Source: Defluviicoccus sp. (GTDB lineage Bacteria > Pseudomonadota > Alphaproteobacteria > MPNO01). Taken from it: DNA of 34,298 bases. Shown piece by piece: positions 1 through 8,378 of this stretch; the first letter of the stretch is position 1, and each line of letters opens with the position of its first letter. The notes under the pieces were generated by a model, which did not search any database, was not told the DNA's origin, and was given only the letters and a program-made list of their open reading frames with translations. The position numbers were made by a program, and so were the translations under genes. The stretch lies in contig JAPPIT010000025.1 in assembly GCA_028820505.1 (NCBI GenBank), positions 1 through 34,298 on the forward strand, written 5' to 3'.

Positions 1-303
1 ACGTTTTGTTTTTTTCCAGCGCCATAAAAACTCGTGGATGGTCGGCCTTCGCCGACCATGACGGTGGGGGAAAGCGGCGCGACACAGGGGACGGCGACGG
101 GGGAGACGCCGGTTGCCGAAGTCCCGGGTCGCGAGTCGCGCAATCCTGCGCCCCCTGTCCCTCGGCTTCGGAGCCGGTTTCGCGCACCGCCTCGTTCGCC
201 CGGCCGTCGGTCGTATCGAGGGTGAGATTGTCCCCGACCGCGTCCTGAAGGGCCGCGATGTCAATTGGAGAAGCGGCCTTCGCCGACGAACCTGCGACGC
301 GCC
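1..303. other. Region without a confident gene, downstream of nadK
   Basis: No supportable gene is visible. The stretch holds one palindromic repeat (33-63) and GC-rich sequence after the nadK stop. On the minus strand one frame stays open from about 306 to the window edge with coding-like G/C third positions for about 45 codons. It has no ATG or TTG, only an internal GTG, and becomes proline/serine low-complexity, so I do not call it. A remnant of a gene broken by the contig edge remains possible. Confidence 0.5.
33..63. repeat. REP-like palindromic element, variant stem
   Basis: A 9-bp perfect stem (38-46 with 51-59) closes a 4-nt loop CTTC. The outer bases CGTGG before the stem and GACG after it are the same as in the 32-nt elements at 8299-8330 and 8379-8410, but the stem is a different sequence (GGTCGGC type instead of GCCCGGA type). 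The following GTGGGG is also shared with the element at 8379-8410. This looks like one intergenic repeat family constrained by structure. Confidence 0.7.
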
Positions 304-1071
304 TCAGGGGGTGAACTGCTCGTTGAGGATCCGCTCTTCGAGGTTGTGCTCGGGATCGAACAGCAGGGTCAGGGTCGCGGAACGGTCCTCCCGGACGACC
401 ACCGAGCGCACGTCGCGCACCTCGGTATAGTCGGCGACCGCGCTGACCGGGCGTTTCTTCGGCTCCAGCACGTCGATCCGGAGCTGAGCCGAGGACGGCA
501 GCAGCGCCCCGCGCCAGCGGCGCGGACGGAAGGCGCTGATCGGCGTCAGCGCCAGGAGCTGCGCGCCGAGCGGGATGATCGGCCCGTGAGCGGACAGGTT
601 GTAGGCGGTGCTGCCGGCCGGCGTCGCGATGATCGCGCCGTCGCAGACCAGCTCCGGCATCCGCACGGTGCCGTCGATGCGGATGCGCACTCTCGCCGCC
701 TGACGGGTTTCCCGCAGCAGCGCGACCTCGTTTATGGCCATCGCCGAAACCCTGGAACCGTCGATCGAGGTCGCCCTCATCGACAGCGGCCGGAGCTCGA
801 CTTCCTGGGCGGCCGCCAGCCGCTCGCGGAGGCCGCGATGGTTGTAGGCGTTGAGGAGAAACCCCACCGTGCCGCGGTTCATCCCGTAAATCGGAACCTT
901 GCGGCCGATGAACCGGTGCAGGGTCTCCAGCATCAGCCCGTCGCCGCCGAGCGCGACGATGACGTCGGCCTCGTCCGGTTCGACCGAGCCGTATCGCGTC
1001 TTCAGCGCCTTGAGGGCGCTCTGGGCGTGGCGGGCCGGACCTGCGATGAAGGCGATTCGGTCGCGATTCAT
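304..1071 (-). CDS. nadK: NAD kinase
   Basis: Cytosolic NAD kinase (255 aa), which phosphorylates NAD to NADP using ATP or polyphosphate. The hallmark GGDG motif is at residues 42-45. Further along are the family's N-E pair (AINEVAL), the [20 protein letters not shown] block that binds NAD, and the substrate-loop region [10 protein letters not shown]. Length matches alphaproteobacterial NadK, which is shorter than the E. coli enzyme. The ATG at 1071 is the only sensible start, and no strong ribosome site precedes it. It lies 59 bp after rplI on the same strand and may be read through from the ribosomal operon. In many alphaproteobacteria dnaB occupies the position after rplI, so this placement is unusual. 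Confidence 0.95.
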   Translation of the reverse strand: MNRDRIAFIAGPARHAQSALKALKTRYGSVEPDEADVIVALGGDGLMLETLHRFIGRKVPIYGMNRGTVGFLLNAYNHRGLRERLAAAQEVELRPLSMRATSIDGSRVSAMAINEVALLRETRQAARVRIRIDGTVRMPELVCDGAIIATPAGSTAYNLSAHGPIIPLGAQLLALTPISAFRPRRWRGALLPSSAQLRIDVLEPKKRPVSAVADYTEVRDVRSVVVREDRSATLTLLFDPEHNLEERILNEQFTP

Positions 1072-1130
1072 GCGCTCAGCGGGGCGATGCGGTGTTCCGG
1101 AGCGGGCGGGTGTCGCGGCGTTCGTCCGGG

Positions 1131-1748
1131 CTAATCCTCGGCCGGCGGTTCTACAGCCGGCGGTTCCTCGGCCGGCGGTTCCTCGGCCGGCGGTTCCTCG
1201 GCGGGCGGCTCTTCGGCGACCTCCGCGGCGCCGGTCTCGAAGGCACCGTCGTCTTCGTCGTCCGCGCCGATGATCTCGCCGCGCGCCTGCGCCTTGGCTT
1301 CTTCCTCGGTGCGCGCGACATTGGCGGTGATCGTGACGAAAACTTCCGGGTGCAGCTGAATCCGGATCGGGTGCATACCGACCGTCTTGATCGGACGGTC
1401 CAGCACCACCTGATTGCGCGCGATGGTAAAGCCGGCCTCGCTCACGGCGTCCGCGATGTCCCGCTTCGTCACCGAGCCGTAGAGCTGGGCGCTTTCCGAG
1501 GCCTGCCGGGTCAGGACGACGGTGAGCCCGTCGAAATCGCCCGAAACCTTTTCCGCTTCCTCGCGCCGCGCGAGGTTGTCCGCCTCGAGCTGCACGCGGC
1601 GAGCCTCGAACGCCTGCCTGTTTTCCTCGGTCGCGCGCAGGGCCTTGTGCCGCGGCAGCAGATAGTTGCGCGCGTAGCCCGGCTTGACGTCGACCACGTC
1701 GCCCATCTGACCGAGCTTTTCGACGCGTTCCAACAGGATCACCTGCAT
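1131..1748 (-). CDS. rplI: Large ribosomal subunit protein bL9
   Basis: Ribosomal protein L9 (205 aa), a two-domain 50S protein that binds 23S rRNA and projects from the subunit near the L1 stalk. The N-terminal rRNA-binding domain [19 protein letters not shown] and the [11 protein letters not shown] motif are intact, followed by the long helix and C-terminal domain up to about residue 150. A tail of about 55 residues, acidic and then Pro/Glu-rich, extends the usual ~148 residues. Its end consists of EEPPA repeats encoded by 15-bp tandem units. The start lies only 2 bp after the upstream DUF2232 stop, so the pair is probably translationally coupled. Confidence 0.97.
   Translation of the reverse strand: MQVILLERVEKLGQMGDVVDVKPGYARNYLLPRHKALRATEENRQAFEARRVQLEADNLARREEAEKVSGDFDGLTVVLTRQASESAQLYGSVTKRDIADAVSEAGFTIARNQVVLDRPIKTVGMHPIRIQLHPEVFVTITANVARTEEEAKAQARGEIIGADDEDDGAFETGAAEVAEEPPAEEPPAEEPPAEEPPAVEPPAED
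1141..1215. repeat. Five 15-bp tandem repeats in the rplI 3' end
   Basis: Five consecutive 15-bp units based on gccggcggttcctcg. The three central copies (1156-1200) are identical and the two outer ones (1141-1155, 1201-1215) diverged. They encode the EEPPA repeats of the L9 tail. The unit length is a multiple of three, so copy-number change would alter tail length without shifting frame. Confidence 0.9.
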
Positions 1749-1750
1749 CG

Positions 1751-2692
1751 CTACTCCTCCTCGTCCTGGCTGCGGCCACGCGAAAACCGCTCGCGCAGGG
1801 AAAGCCATGTTTCGAGAAAACCGATCGCCGCGACGATCACGGCCGGCCAACCGGCGACGAACAACGCGAGATATACGCAAATCAGCACGAATATCCGCGC
1901 GGGCCAGCGCACCGAAAGCGCATGTATAACCGACAGGCCGAGAAAGACAAAGGGCAGCGCCGCGACGATCGCCGCGTTCCCGCCCAGATCGCCGATCCGC
2001 CCCGGCACGAAGGACGCGACGAGCGCCGCGGCGAGCGCGATCGACAGCCATTGCGGCAGCCAGAGCTCGCGGAACGGCGCGCCCGGGCGGATGTTCAGCG
2101 AAAATCGGGAGAGGACCCCCTGGGCCAGCATCCCGTTGACCATGACCATGATCTGCCACGAGCTCAACACCAGCGCCGGCAGGAACCAAGCGAGCCGGTG
2201 CTGCGCCGCCGCGACCGCCTGCTCGCTCAGCCCGCCGACGAGCGGCCCGCGCATCATCTCGGCGAGCAGTTCCCGGGCCGCGCCGACCATGCCGCCCTCC
2301 TGTCCCCAGAACACCAGCGCGGCGGCGATCAGCGCCGCGAGGGCCATGCCGTTGAGGATCGCCACCAGATGGCCGGGCGGATACCACTCCACGACGCCGT
2401 CCGGACGGGTACGGCTGAGCAGCGCGCGGTTGGTCAGGACCAGCACGGGAAGCGCGGCGGTCAACAGGAACAGGCCGGCCGCGCTCAGCGGCAGCGCGGC
2501 GGCGATCAGAACCGCGCCGATGCCCGAGGCGAGCAGGGCGTGGTGGAAACCGGCGCCGAGCCCAATCGCGAACAGGGGAAGCTGCGCGAGATAGGCGAGG
2601 ATCAGCGAGCCGAAGGAACCAAGCCCCACCGCCACGTAGAACAAGGCGGCCAGCGCGCCGGCGCCGACGGCAAGCAGGAACTGGCGGGACAT
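1751..2692 (-). CDS. DUF2232 (YybS-like) membrane protein
   Basis: Polytopic inner-membrane protein of 313 aa with about eight hydrophobic segments, starting [20 protein letters not shown]. It matches the DUF2232 family by character and by its invariant place between rpsR and rplI in alphaproteobacteria. Function is unknown; the family resembles small transporters and energy-coupling S-components, but nothing here shows a substrate. The C-terminus is charged ([10 protein letters not shown]). It starts 25 bp after rpsR and ends 2 bp before the rplI start, so it belongs to the S6-S18-L9 operon. Confidence 0.88.
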   Translation of the reverse strand: MSRQFLLAVGAGALAALFYVAVGLGSFGSLILAYLAQLPLFAIGLGAGFHHALLASGIGAVLIAAALPLSAAGLFLLTAALPVLVLTNRALLSRTRPDGVVEWYPPGHLVAILNGMALAALIAAALVFWGQEGGMVGAARELLAEMMRGPLVGGLSEQAVAAAQHRLAWFLPALVLSSWQIMVMVNGMLAQGVLSRFSLNIRPGAPFRELWLPQWLSIALAAALVASFVPGRIGDLGGNAAIVAALPFVFLGLSVIHALSVRWPARIFVLICVYLALFVAGWPAVIVAAIGFLETWLSLRERFSRGRSQDEEE

Positions 2693-2717
2693 GGCGCGCC
2701 GCCGCCCGGATCGGCCG

Positions 2718-2945
2718 TCAGCGGATGATGAACGGCAAGAGCGCGATATTGCGTGCGCGCTTGATCGCCTGGGCGAGCTCGCGCTGCTTCTTGGTGGAGA
2801 CCGCCGTGATGCGGCTCGGCACGATCTTGCCGCGTTCGGAGATGAAGCGCTGCAGGAGCCTCACGTCCTTGTAGTCGATCTTGGGCGCGTTGGGTCCCGA
2901 GAACGGACAGCTCTTCTGCCGCCGGAAGAAAGGCCGCCGGCTCAT
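2718..2945 (-). CDS. rpsR: Small ribosomal subunit protein bS18
   Basis: Ribosomal protein S18 (75 aa), which heterodimerises with S6 on the platform of the 30S subunit. The N-terminal [13 protein letters not shown], the [17 protein letters not shown] core and the LPFII C-terminus are typical and complete. Its ATG overlaps the rpsF stop codon (ATGA), which couples translation of the two partners. Confidence 0.98.
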   Translation of the reverse strand: MSRRPFFRRQKSCPFSGPNAPKIDYKDVRLLQRFISERGKIVPSRITAVSTKKQRELAQAIKRARNIALLPFIIR

Positions 2946-3421
2946 TCGGTCGTCTCCTTGGGTTCATCGGCGGGCTTTTCTTCCGCCTTGGGCTTTTCTT
3001 CGGCCTTGGCGGCTTCCGCTGGCGCGGGGGGGGCGCTTTGCGGCCTGGGGCCGTCGCGGCCGCCGAAGCCCCGGCCCCGGCCCCGGCGGTCGTCGCGGGA
3101 GCCGCGGGTCATCATGATCGAGGGATTGTCGTCCAGCGCGTCGACTTTCACGGTGAGGTAGCGGAGCACGTCTTCGCTGAGGCGCATGTTGCGCTCGTAT
3201 TCGCCCACCGCGTCGCTCGGCGCGTCGATGTTGAGCAGCGAGTAGTGCCCCTTGCGGTTCTTCTTGATCCGGTATGCGAGGTTCTTCAGGCCCCAATATT
3301 CGTTCTTGGTGACCTGTCCGCCGCCCGCCTCGATGATCTCGGTCAGGCGTTGCGTCAGCGCCTCCACCTGGGCGGACGAGATGTCCGGTCGCGCGATATA
3401 GACGCTTTCGTAAAGTGCCAC
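2942..3421 (-). CDS. rpsF: Small ribosomal subunit protein bS6
   Basis: Ribosomal protein S6 (159 aa), partner of S18. The start is GTG at 3421, chosen because it gives the conserved [15 protein letters not shown]-terminus and is preceded by GAGGAG at good spacing. The core with [26 protein letters not shown] and the RYLTVKVD strand is intact. Beyond about residue 110 there is a glycine/arginine-rich stretch and then a Lys/Glu/Ala/Pro tail, a long extension common in alphaproteobacteria. First gene of rpsF-rpsR-DUF2232-rplI. Confidence 0.97.
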   Translation of the reverse strand: MALYESVYIARPDISSAQVEALTQRLTEIIEAGGGQVTKNEYWGLKNLAYRIKKNRKGHYSLLNIDAPSDAVGEYERNMRLSEDVLRYLTVKVDALDDNPSIMMTRGSRDDRRGRGRGFGGRDGPRPQSAPPAPAEAAKAEEKPKAEEKPADEPKETTE

Positions 3422-3551
3422 TTGGCGGCGCTCCTCGATGCCTCGCCCGAACGAGCCGCAAACGCCCCGACATCTCGCGGCTGTGTGCCCCGGCCGGACC
3501 GCAAAATCGGGCAAATCGCCGTGCGCAAGCGAAACCCGTCCGCTTGACGGC
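3422..3551 (-). promoter_or_regulatory. Long rpsF leader, possible S6:S18 autoregulatory structure
   Basis: The predicted rpsF transcript has a leader of about 130 nt. Within it a 6-bp stem (3477-3482 pairing with 3454-3459) carries a CCG triplet. In many bacteria the rpsF leader contains a motif, with an exposed CCG, bound by the S6:S18 complex. I see only the length and a plausible hairpin, not a verified match. Confidence 0.3.
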
Positions 3552-3557
3552 GCGCGG

Positions 3558-3585
3558 ACTATACACATTTCCCGATACCGCGCAA
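3558..3585 (-). promoter_or_regulatory. Predicted promoter of the rpsF operon
   Basis: On the minus strand a -35 TTGCGC (3580-3585) and a -10 TATAGT (3558-3563) are separated by 16 nt, with TG just before the -10. This is the best sigma-70-type promoter in the divergent rpsF/fabD interval. Confidence 0.55.
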
Positions 3586-3621
3586 GCAAGCGCCCCACAC
3601 CGTCCCGCCGGGCCGCCCGGG

Positions 3622-3650
3622 TTGACAGGACTCGCGGCCGCGTGTCTGTT
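3622..3650 (+). promoter_or_regulatory. Weak candidate promoter for fabD
   Basis: A consensus -35 TTGACA (3622-3627) is followed 17 nt later by TCTGTT (3645-3650), which is only a half match to a -10. It faces fabD and would give a leader of about 45 nt. Confidence 0.3.
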
Positions 3651-3701
3651 TTCCGGGCCGATTCTCATCGGCCTTGCTTGTCGTTCCCCGTCGGACTTGC
3701 G

Positions 3702-4640
3702 ATGACGATTGCCTTTGTGTTTCCGGGGCAGGGCTCCCAGGCGGTAGGCATGGGAGAGGCGCTGCTGGCTTCCTTTCCGACCGCGCGCGAGACGCTGGAG
3801 GAAGTCGACGACGCGCTCAGCCTGAACCTGTCGCGCCTGGTTCGCGACGGGCCGGCGGAAGACCTCACGCTGACCGAGAACACGCAGCCGGCGCTGATGG
3901 CGATCGGCATGGCCGTGCTTCGGGTCCTTGTGCGGGACGCCGGATTCGATTTCGTCGGCCGGGTGTCCCGTGTGGCGGGCCATTCGCTGGGCGAGTATTC
4001 GGCGCTCGCCGCAGCCGGTTCGTTTTCCCTGGCCGACGCGGCGCGGCTTCTCCGCACCAGAGGCCGAGCGATGCAGGAGGCCGTTCCGGTGGGCGAGGGC
4101 GCGATGGCGGCCCTGCTCGGCGCGACGCTGGAACAGGCGCGCGGGATCGCCGGGGATGCCGCGGAAAACCAGGTTTGCGACATCGCCAACGACAACGCGC
4201 CCGGCCAGGTCGTCCTTTCCGGCAACAGCGAAGCCGTCGAGCGGGCGGTGGCGCTGGCGAAGGAGCGCGGCATCCGGCGCGCGGTCATGCTCTCGGTCTC
4301 GGCGCCGTTCCACTGCCGGCTGCTGCGGCCGGCGGCGGAGATCATGGAAGAAGCGCTCTCGACCGTCGACATGAACCCGCCCGAGCCGCCGCTGGTCGCC
4401 AACGTCTCGGCGGAAACGGTGTCGGATCCCGATGAGATCCGCGAGCTGCTCGTCGCCCAGGTGACCGGGCTCGTGCGGTGGCGCGAATGCGTGCTCGCCC
4501 TGCGCGCCGCCGGCGTCGAAACGGCGGTCGAAATCGGCGCTGGGAAGGTGCTCACCGGGCTCGCCCGGCGCATCGATCCCGATCTCGCCGCGCTTTCCGT
4601 GGAAAGTCCCGACGACATCGAGGCGCTGTTGAAGCTCTGA
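3702..4640 (+). CDS. fabD: Malonyl-CoA:ACP transacylase
   Basis: FabD (312 aa) moves the malonyl group from CoA to acyl carrier protein, supplying the extender unit for type II fatty acid synthesis. The N-terminal FVFPGQGSQ, the nucleophile elbow AGHSLGEYS with Ser95, and the catalytic His204 in SAPFHCRLL are present. The C-terminal NVSAE and LVRW segments are also typical. The ATG at 3702 matches the family N-terminus; no clear ribosome site is seen. fabG follows 26 bp downstream. Confidence 0.97.
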   Translation: MTIAFVFPGQGSQAVGMGEALLASFPTARETLEEVDDALSLNLSRLVRDGPAEDLTLTENTQPALMAIGMAVLRVLVRDAGFDFVGRVSRVAGHSLGEYSALAAAGSFSLADAARLLRTRGRAMQEAVPVGEGAMAALLGATLEQARGIAGDAAENQVCDIANDNAPGQVVLSGNSEAVERAVALAKERGIRRAVMLSVSAPFHCRLLRPAAEIMEEALSTVDMNPPEPPLVANVSAETVSDPDEIRELLVAQVTGLVRWRECVLALRAAGVETAVEIGAGKVLTGLARRIDPDLAALSVESPDDIEALLKL

Positions 4641-4666
4641 ATATCCGGGGAGTTGGGGGGGCGGTC

Positions 4667-5404
4667 ATGTTCGATCTGGAAGAGAGGCGCGCGCTGGTCA
4701 CCGGCGCCTCGGGCGGTATCGGCGGCGCGGTGGCTTCGGCGCTGCACGCGCAGGGCGCGACGGTCGCGCTGGCGGGCCGCAACCGCGCGGCGCTGGAGGA
4801 GCGCGCCTCCGACCTCGGAGACCGTGCCCACGTGCTGACCGCCGACCTCGCGGATCCCGGCGCCGCCGACGCGCTGGTCCGGGCGGCCGCGGAGGCGATG
4901 GGCGGAATCGACATACTGGTCAACAATGCCGGGCTCGCGCGCGACGGCCTGTTCGTGCGCGTCAAGGACGAGGACTGGCAGACCGTGCTCGACGTCAACC
5001 TCACCGCCGGGTTCCGGCTCGCCCGCGCCGCGCTGCGCGGCATGATGCGCGCGCGCTGGGGCCGCATCGTCGCCATCACCTCGATCGTGGGCCAGACGGG
5101 AAATCCGGGACAGGCCAACTACGCCGCTTCCAAGGCGGGAATGACCGGGATGACGAAGGCGCTCGCGGCCGAGGTCGCGGCGCGCAACATCACCGTCAAT
5201 TGCGTCGCCCCGGGGTTTATCGACACCGCGATGACGCAGGCTCTCGGCGACGAGCAGACCGCGCGGCTCGCCGAACGGATCCCGGCGGGCCGCCTCGGAA
5301 CGCCCGAAGACGTCGCCTCCTGCGTGGTCTTTCTGGCGAGCGACGAGGCCGCCTATGTCACCGGGCAAACGATCAGCGTGAACGGCGGGATGGCCATGCT
5401 TTGA
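4667..5404 (+). CDS. fabG: 3-oxoacyl-ACP reductase
   Basis: NADPH-dependent beta-ketoacyl-ACP reductase (245 aa) of the short-chain dehydrogenase family, performing the first reduction of the elongation cycle. The cofactor loop TGASGGIGG is at residues 12-20, NNAG at 86-89, and the catalytic Ser139, Tyr152 and Lys156 (YAASK) are all in place. The C-terminal ITVNCVAPGFIDTAMT and YVTGQTISVNGGMAML are diagnostic of FabG rather than a generic SDR. A G-rich stretch precedes the ATG. It sits between fabD and acpP in the usual cluster. Confidence 0.97.
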   Translation: MFDLEERRALVTGASGGIGGAVASALHAQGATVALAGRNRAALEERASDLGDRAHVLTADLADPGAADALVRAAAEAMGGIDILVNNAGLARDGLFVRVKDEDWQTVLDVNLTAGFRLARAALRGMMRARWGRIVAITSIVGQTGNPGQANYAASKAGMTGMTKALAAEVAARNITVNCVAPGFIDTAMTQALGDEQTARLAERIPAGRLGTPEDVASCVVFLASDEAAYVTGQTISVNGGMAML

Positions 5405-5428
5405 CGGGCCGCTGGATTCGGGCGTGCG

Positions 5429-5457
5429 TTGGCAAGGCGGCGGCAATTGTGGTAGTT
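5429..5457 (+). promoter_or_regulatory. Candidate acpP promoter
   Basis: TTGGCA (5429-5434), a 17-nt spacer, and GTAGTT (5452-5457). It would give acpP its own transcript with a leader of about 80 nt, in keeping with the high expression expected of ACP. The -10 is weak. Confidence 0.35.
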
Positions 5458-5545
5458 GTCGGCCCTCACCGCGCGGCCGAGTATCCCGTTGGACTCTGGT
5501 CCCTCAGTGCCCGGTCCATCGCTTACCACACCGAGGAACCCTGAC

Positions 5546-5785
5546 ATGAGCGACACCTCCAACCGTGTGAAGAAGATCGTGGTCGAGCATCTTGGCGTCG
5601 ACGAGGCCAAGGTCACCGACAATGCGAGCTTCATCGACGATCTCGGCGCCGACAGCCTCGACACAGTCGAGCTCGTGATGGCGTTCGAGGAGGAGTTCGG
5701 ATGCGAGATTCCGGACGACGCGGCGGAGAAGATTCTGACGGTCAAGGACGCGATCAACTTCATCGACGAGAACGCGAACGCCTGA
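5546..5785 (+). CDS. acpP: Acyl carrier protein
   Basis: ACP (79 aa), the small acidic carrier of growing acyl chains. The 4'-phosphopantetheine attachment site is Ser37 in GADSLD. The start at 5546 gives the usual N-terminus and has GAGGA upstream. It lies 141 bp after fabG, enough for its own promoter, and 72 bp before fabF. Confidence 0.98.
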   Translation: MSDTSNRVKKIVVEHLGVDEAKVTDNASFIDDLGADSLDTVELVMAFEEEFGCEIPDDAAEKILTVKDAINFIDENANA

Positions 5786-5857
5786 TCGCGGTTACGGTCC
5801 GGGATCCGCGAACCTCGTGGAGCGTTAGCCGATGAAGTATGGAGGATCGGTGCTGAA

Positions 5858-7120
5858 ATGAGGCGTGTCGCCGTCACCGGGCTTGGCCTCGTCACGCCCC
5901 TGGGCGCCGGGGTCGGCCATGTATGGAAGCGCCTCGTCGACGGCGAATCGGGTATCCGGGCGATCCAGACGTTCGACGTCTCGGACCTGCCGTGCAAGAT
6001 CGCCGGAACGGTTCCCGTCGGCGAGAGCGGAAACGGACGGTTCGATCCCGATTCGGTCGTCAGCGTCAAGGACCGGCGCAAGATGGACGACTTCATCGTC
6101 TACACGCTCGGCGCGGCGGCGGAGGCGGTCGAGGATGCGGGCTGGACGCCGGACGCTGAGGAAGAGCTCGAACGGACCGGCGTGCTGATCGGATCCGGGA
6201 TCGGCGGCCTCAAATACATCTTCGACGGCTCGATCACGATGAACGAGCGCGGCCCGCGCCGCGTAACGCCGTTCTTCATTCCGGCCACCCTGATCAACCT
6301 CGCTTCGGGACAGGTCTCCATCCGCTACGGATTCAAGGGCCCCAACCATTCGGTCGTGACGGCCTGCGCGACGGGGGCGCACGCGATCGGGGACGCGGCG
6401 CGGATGATCATGCTCGACGATGCCGACGTGATGGTCGCCGGCGGCGCCGAGGCGGCCGTCTGCCGGATCGGAATCGCCGGGTTCGCGTCGGCAAGGGCGC
6501 TTTCCACCGGCTTCAACGATACGCCCGAGCGCGCCTCGCGCCCGTGGGACCGCGACCGCGACGGGTTCGTGATGGGCGAGGGCGCGGGGATCGTCGTGCT
6601 CGAGGAGATGGAGCACGCGAAAAAGCGCGGCGCGACGATCTACGGCGAGGTCGTCGGCTACGGCATGTCGGGCGACGCGCACCACATCACGTCGCCGCCG
6701 GAAGACGGTAACGGGGGCTACCGTTCGATGCAGGCCGCGCTCAAGCGGGCCGGGCTGAACACCGACGAAATCGACTATATCAACGCGCACGGGACGTCGA
6801 CCCCGCTCGGCGACGAGATCGAGCTCGGGGCCGTCAAGCGGATGTTCGGCGAGGACGCGTACAAGCTGTCCATGTCGTCCACCAAGTCCGCCATAGGGCA
6901 CCTTCTCGGAGCCGCCGGCAGCGTCGAGGCGATCTTTTCCATCAAGGCGGTCAACGACGGCGTGGTCCCGCCCACGCTCAATCTCGACAACCCCTCGGAG
7001 GGCTGCGATCTGGACCTCGCGCCCAACGAGGCCAGGGAACGCCCGATCCGCAACGCCTTGTCCAATTCGTTCGGTTTCGGCGGCACCAACGCGTCCCTGA
7101 TTTTCGCCGCGCCACCCTGA
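5858..7120 (+). CDS. fabF: 3-oxoacyl-ACP synthase II
   Basis: Beta-ketoacyl-ACP synthase II (420 aa), which condenses malonyl-ACP with acyl-ACP. The thiolase-fold catalytic residues are present: Cys170 in TACATGAH, His311 in NAHGTSTPLGD, Lys343 and His348 in STKSAIGHLLGAAG. The glycine-rich C-terminus NSFGFGGTNASL is intact. The N-terminus RRVAVTGLGLVTPLG matches the family. mltG follows after 16 bp. Confidence 0.98.
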   Translation: MRRVAVTGLGLVTPLGAGVGHVWKRLVDGESGIRAIQTFDVSDLPCKIAGTVPVGESGNGRFDPDSVVSVKDRRKMDDFIVYTLGAAAEAVEDAGWTPDAEEELERTGVLIGSGIGGLKYIFDGSITMNERGPRRVTPFFIPATLINLASGQVSIRYGFKGPNHSVVTACATGAHAIGDAARMIMLDDADVMVAGGAEAAVCRIGIAGFASARALSTGFNDTPERASRPWDRDRDGFVMGEGAGIVVLEEMEHAKKRGATIYGEVVGYGMSGDAHHITSPPEDGNGGYRSMQAALKRAGLNTDEIDYINAHGTSTPLGDEIELGAVKRMFGEDAYKLSMSSTKSAIGHLLGAAGSVEAIFSIKAVNDGVVPPTLNLDNPSEGCDLDLAPNEARERPIRNALSNSFGFGGTNASLIFAAPP

Positions 7121-7136
7121 TCGCGCGGTCCCGCCG

Positions 7137-8159
7137 ATGGCTCGGCTGGCGCTTCATGCGGCTGTATTCGCACCGCTCGGGGCGTTCGTGTTCGCGCTCG
7201 GGTTCTCGTATTTCGCCTATCTCGAATTCGTCCGCCCGGGACCGCTGACCGAGGCCACGACGCTCGTCGTTCGCAAGGGCTCGGGTGTCGAAGGCATCGC
7301 AACGCAACTCCTCGACCGCGGCGTAATCCGCGACCGTTTCCTGTTCAAGGCGGGCGCGGGGCTCACCGGGCGGAGCAGGGCGATGCGCGCGGGTGAGTAT
7401 CGCTTCCCCGCCGGGATTTCGCTGGACGCGGCGATCGCGCTTCTTGCAAGCGGCGAAACCGTCAAGCGGCGGATCACCGTCGCTGAGGGGCTTACGACCG
7501 GCGAGGTGCTCGACCTCGTCGGTGCCGACGAAGGTCTTTCCGGCGACCTGCCGCCCGATGTGGGGGAGGGATCGCTGCTGCCCGAGACATATTATTTCTC
7601 GTATGGGGACACCCGCTCCGGGCTCGTTCGCCGGATGCGGGAGACGATGAAGGCGACACTTGCGGCGCTGTGGGAAAAGCGCGACCCGAACATCCTGCTC
7701 GCGACCCCCGGGGAGGCGCTGGTGCTCGCCTCGATCATAGAGCGGGAGACCGCCCTGGCACCGGAGCGGGCGCGCATATCGGCCGTTTTCCACAACCGCC
7801 TTCGGCGGGGGATGCGGCTGCAATCCGATCCCACCGTCGCCTATGCGCTTACCCTGGGGCGCATGCCGCTCGACCGGCCTCTCTCCAGGAGCGATCTTCG
7901 GGTCGATTCGCCGTACAACACCTATCGCGTAAACGGTCTGCCGCCCGGGCCGATCGCCAATCCGGGCCGCGCGTCGATCGAGGCCGCGCTGCATCCTGCG
8001 CCGACCCACGAGCTTTATTTCGTGGCCGACGGTACGGGCGGGCACGCGTTCGCTCATACTTTCGCGGAGCACCTCCGTAACGTCGCGCGATGGCGGCAGA
8101 TCGAACGCGAAAGAAGGGAGGGGCAGAAGCCGAACCAGAGCCCGTCCGTATCAGAATGA
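7137..8159 (+). CDS. mltG: Endolytic murein transglycosylase MltG
   Basis: MltG (340 aa, YceG family) cleaves nascent glycan strands at the periplasmic face of the inner membrane and is thought to set glycan length. One transmembrane helix lies at about residues 7-28, then a LysM-like segment, then the catalytic domain with Glu202 in LASIIERET. The motifs RLQSDPTVAYA, SPYNTYR and GLPPGPIANPG are characteristic. It is co-directional with fabF, as in many alphaproteobacteria. The region downstream is repeat-rich. Confidence 0.96.
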   Translation: MARLALHAAVFAPLGAFVFALGFSYFAYLEFVRPGPLTEATTLVVRKGSGVEGIATQLLDRGVIRDRFLFKAGAGLTGRSRAMRAGEYRFPAGISLDAAIALLASGETVKRRITVAEGLTTGEVLDLVGADEGLSGDLPPDVGEGSLLPETYYFSYGDTRSGLVRRMRETMKATLAALWEKRDPNILLATPGEALVLASIIERETALAPERARISAVFHNRLRRGMRLQSDPTVAYALTLGRMPLDRPLSRSDLRVDSPYNTYRVNGLPPGPIANPGRASIEAALHPAPTHELYFVADGTGGHAFAHTFAEHLRNVARWRQIERERREGQKPNQSPSVSE

Positions 8160-8169
8160 ACCGCTTCCT

Positions 8170-8301
8170 CGTCATGCTTGGGCCTACCCCGTCATGCCCG
8201 GACTTGTCCCACTGCTGTCCGGTTTAGAATTTCGACACGGGTTTTGCTCCGAAGGTCTGGTGGGGCAGGCGTTCTCCGGCACTCCTCTCCCTCCCAGTCG
8301 T
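8170..8301. repeat. Composite intergenic repeat, copy A
   Basis: Two half-palindromes beginning CGTCATGC (8170 and 8190) lead into about 110 bp that is related to 34106-34229. Both copies share, in order, a truncated REP arm, CACTGCTGTCCGGTT, a stretch resembling GATTTTCG..CGGG.TTTGC, and CACTCCT.TCCCTCCC.GTCGT. No open reading frame is convincing. It may be a miniature mobile element or the end of one. Confidence 0.6.
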
Positions 8302-8330
8302 CATGCCCGGACTTGTTCCGGGCATCCACG
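8299..8330. repeat. REP-like palindromic element, left arm of an inverted pair
   Basis: A 32-nt element with an internal 9-bp stem and a 5-nt loop (ATGCCCGGA / TCCGGGCAT). It is the exact reverse complement of 8379-8410, 48 bp away. Confidence 0.85.
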
Positions 8331-8378
8331 TCCCTCCGCCGCCTCGCCCGCGCCCGCTTATACCGCGATGCCGCAAGA

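Noticed and set aside
1-306. A minus-strand open frame reading off the window edge after nadK
   Set aside because: It has no ATG or TTG, only an internal GTG. It turns into Pro/Ser low complexity and reads through the palindromic repeat at 33-63. A gene remnant cannot be excluded.
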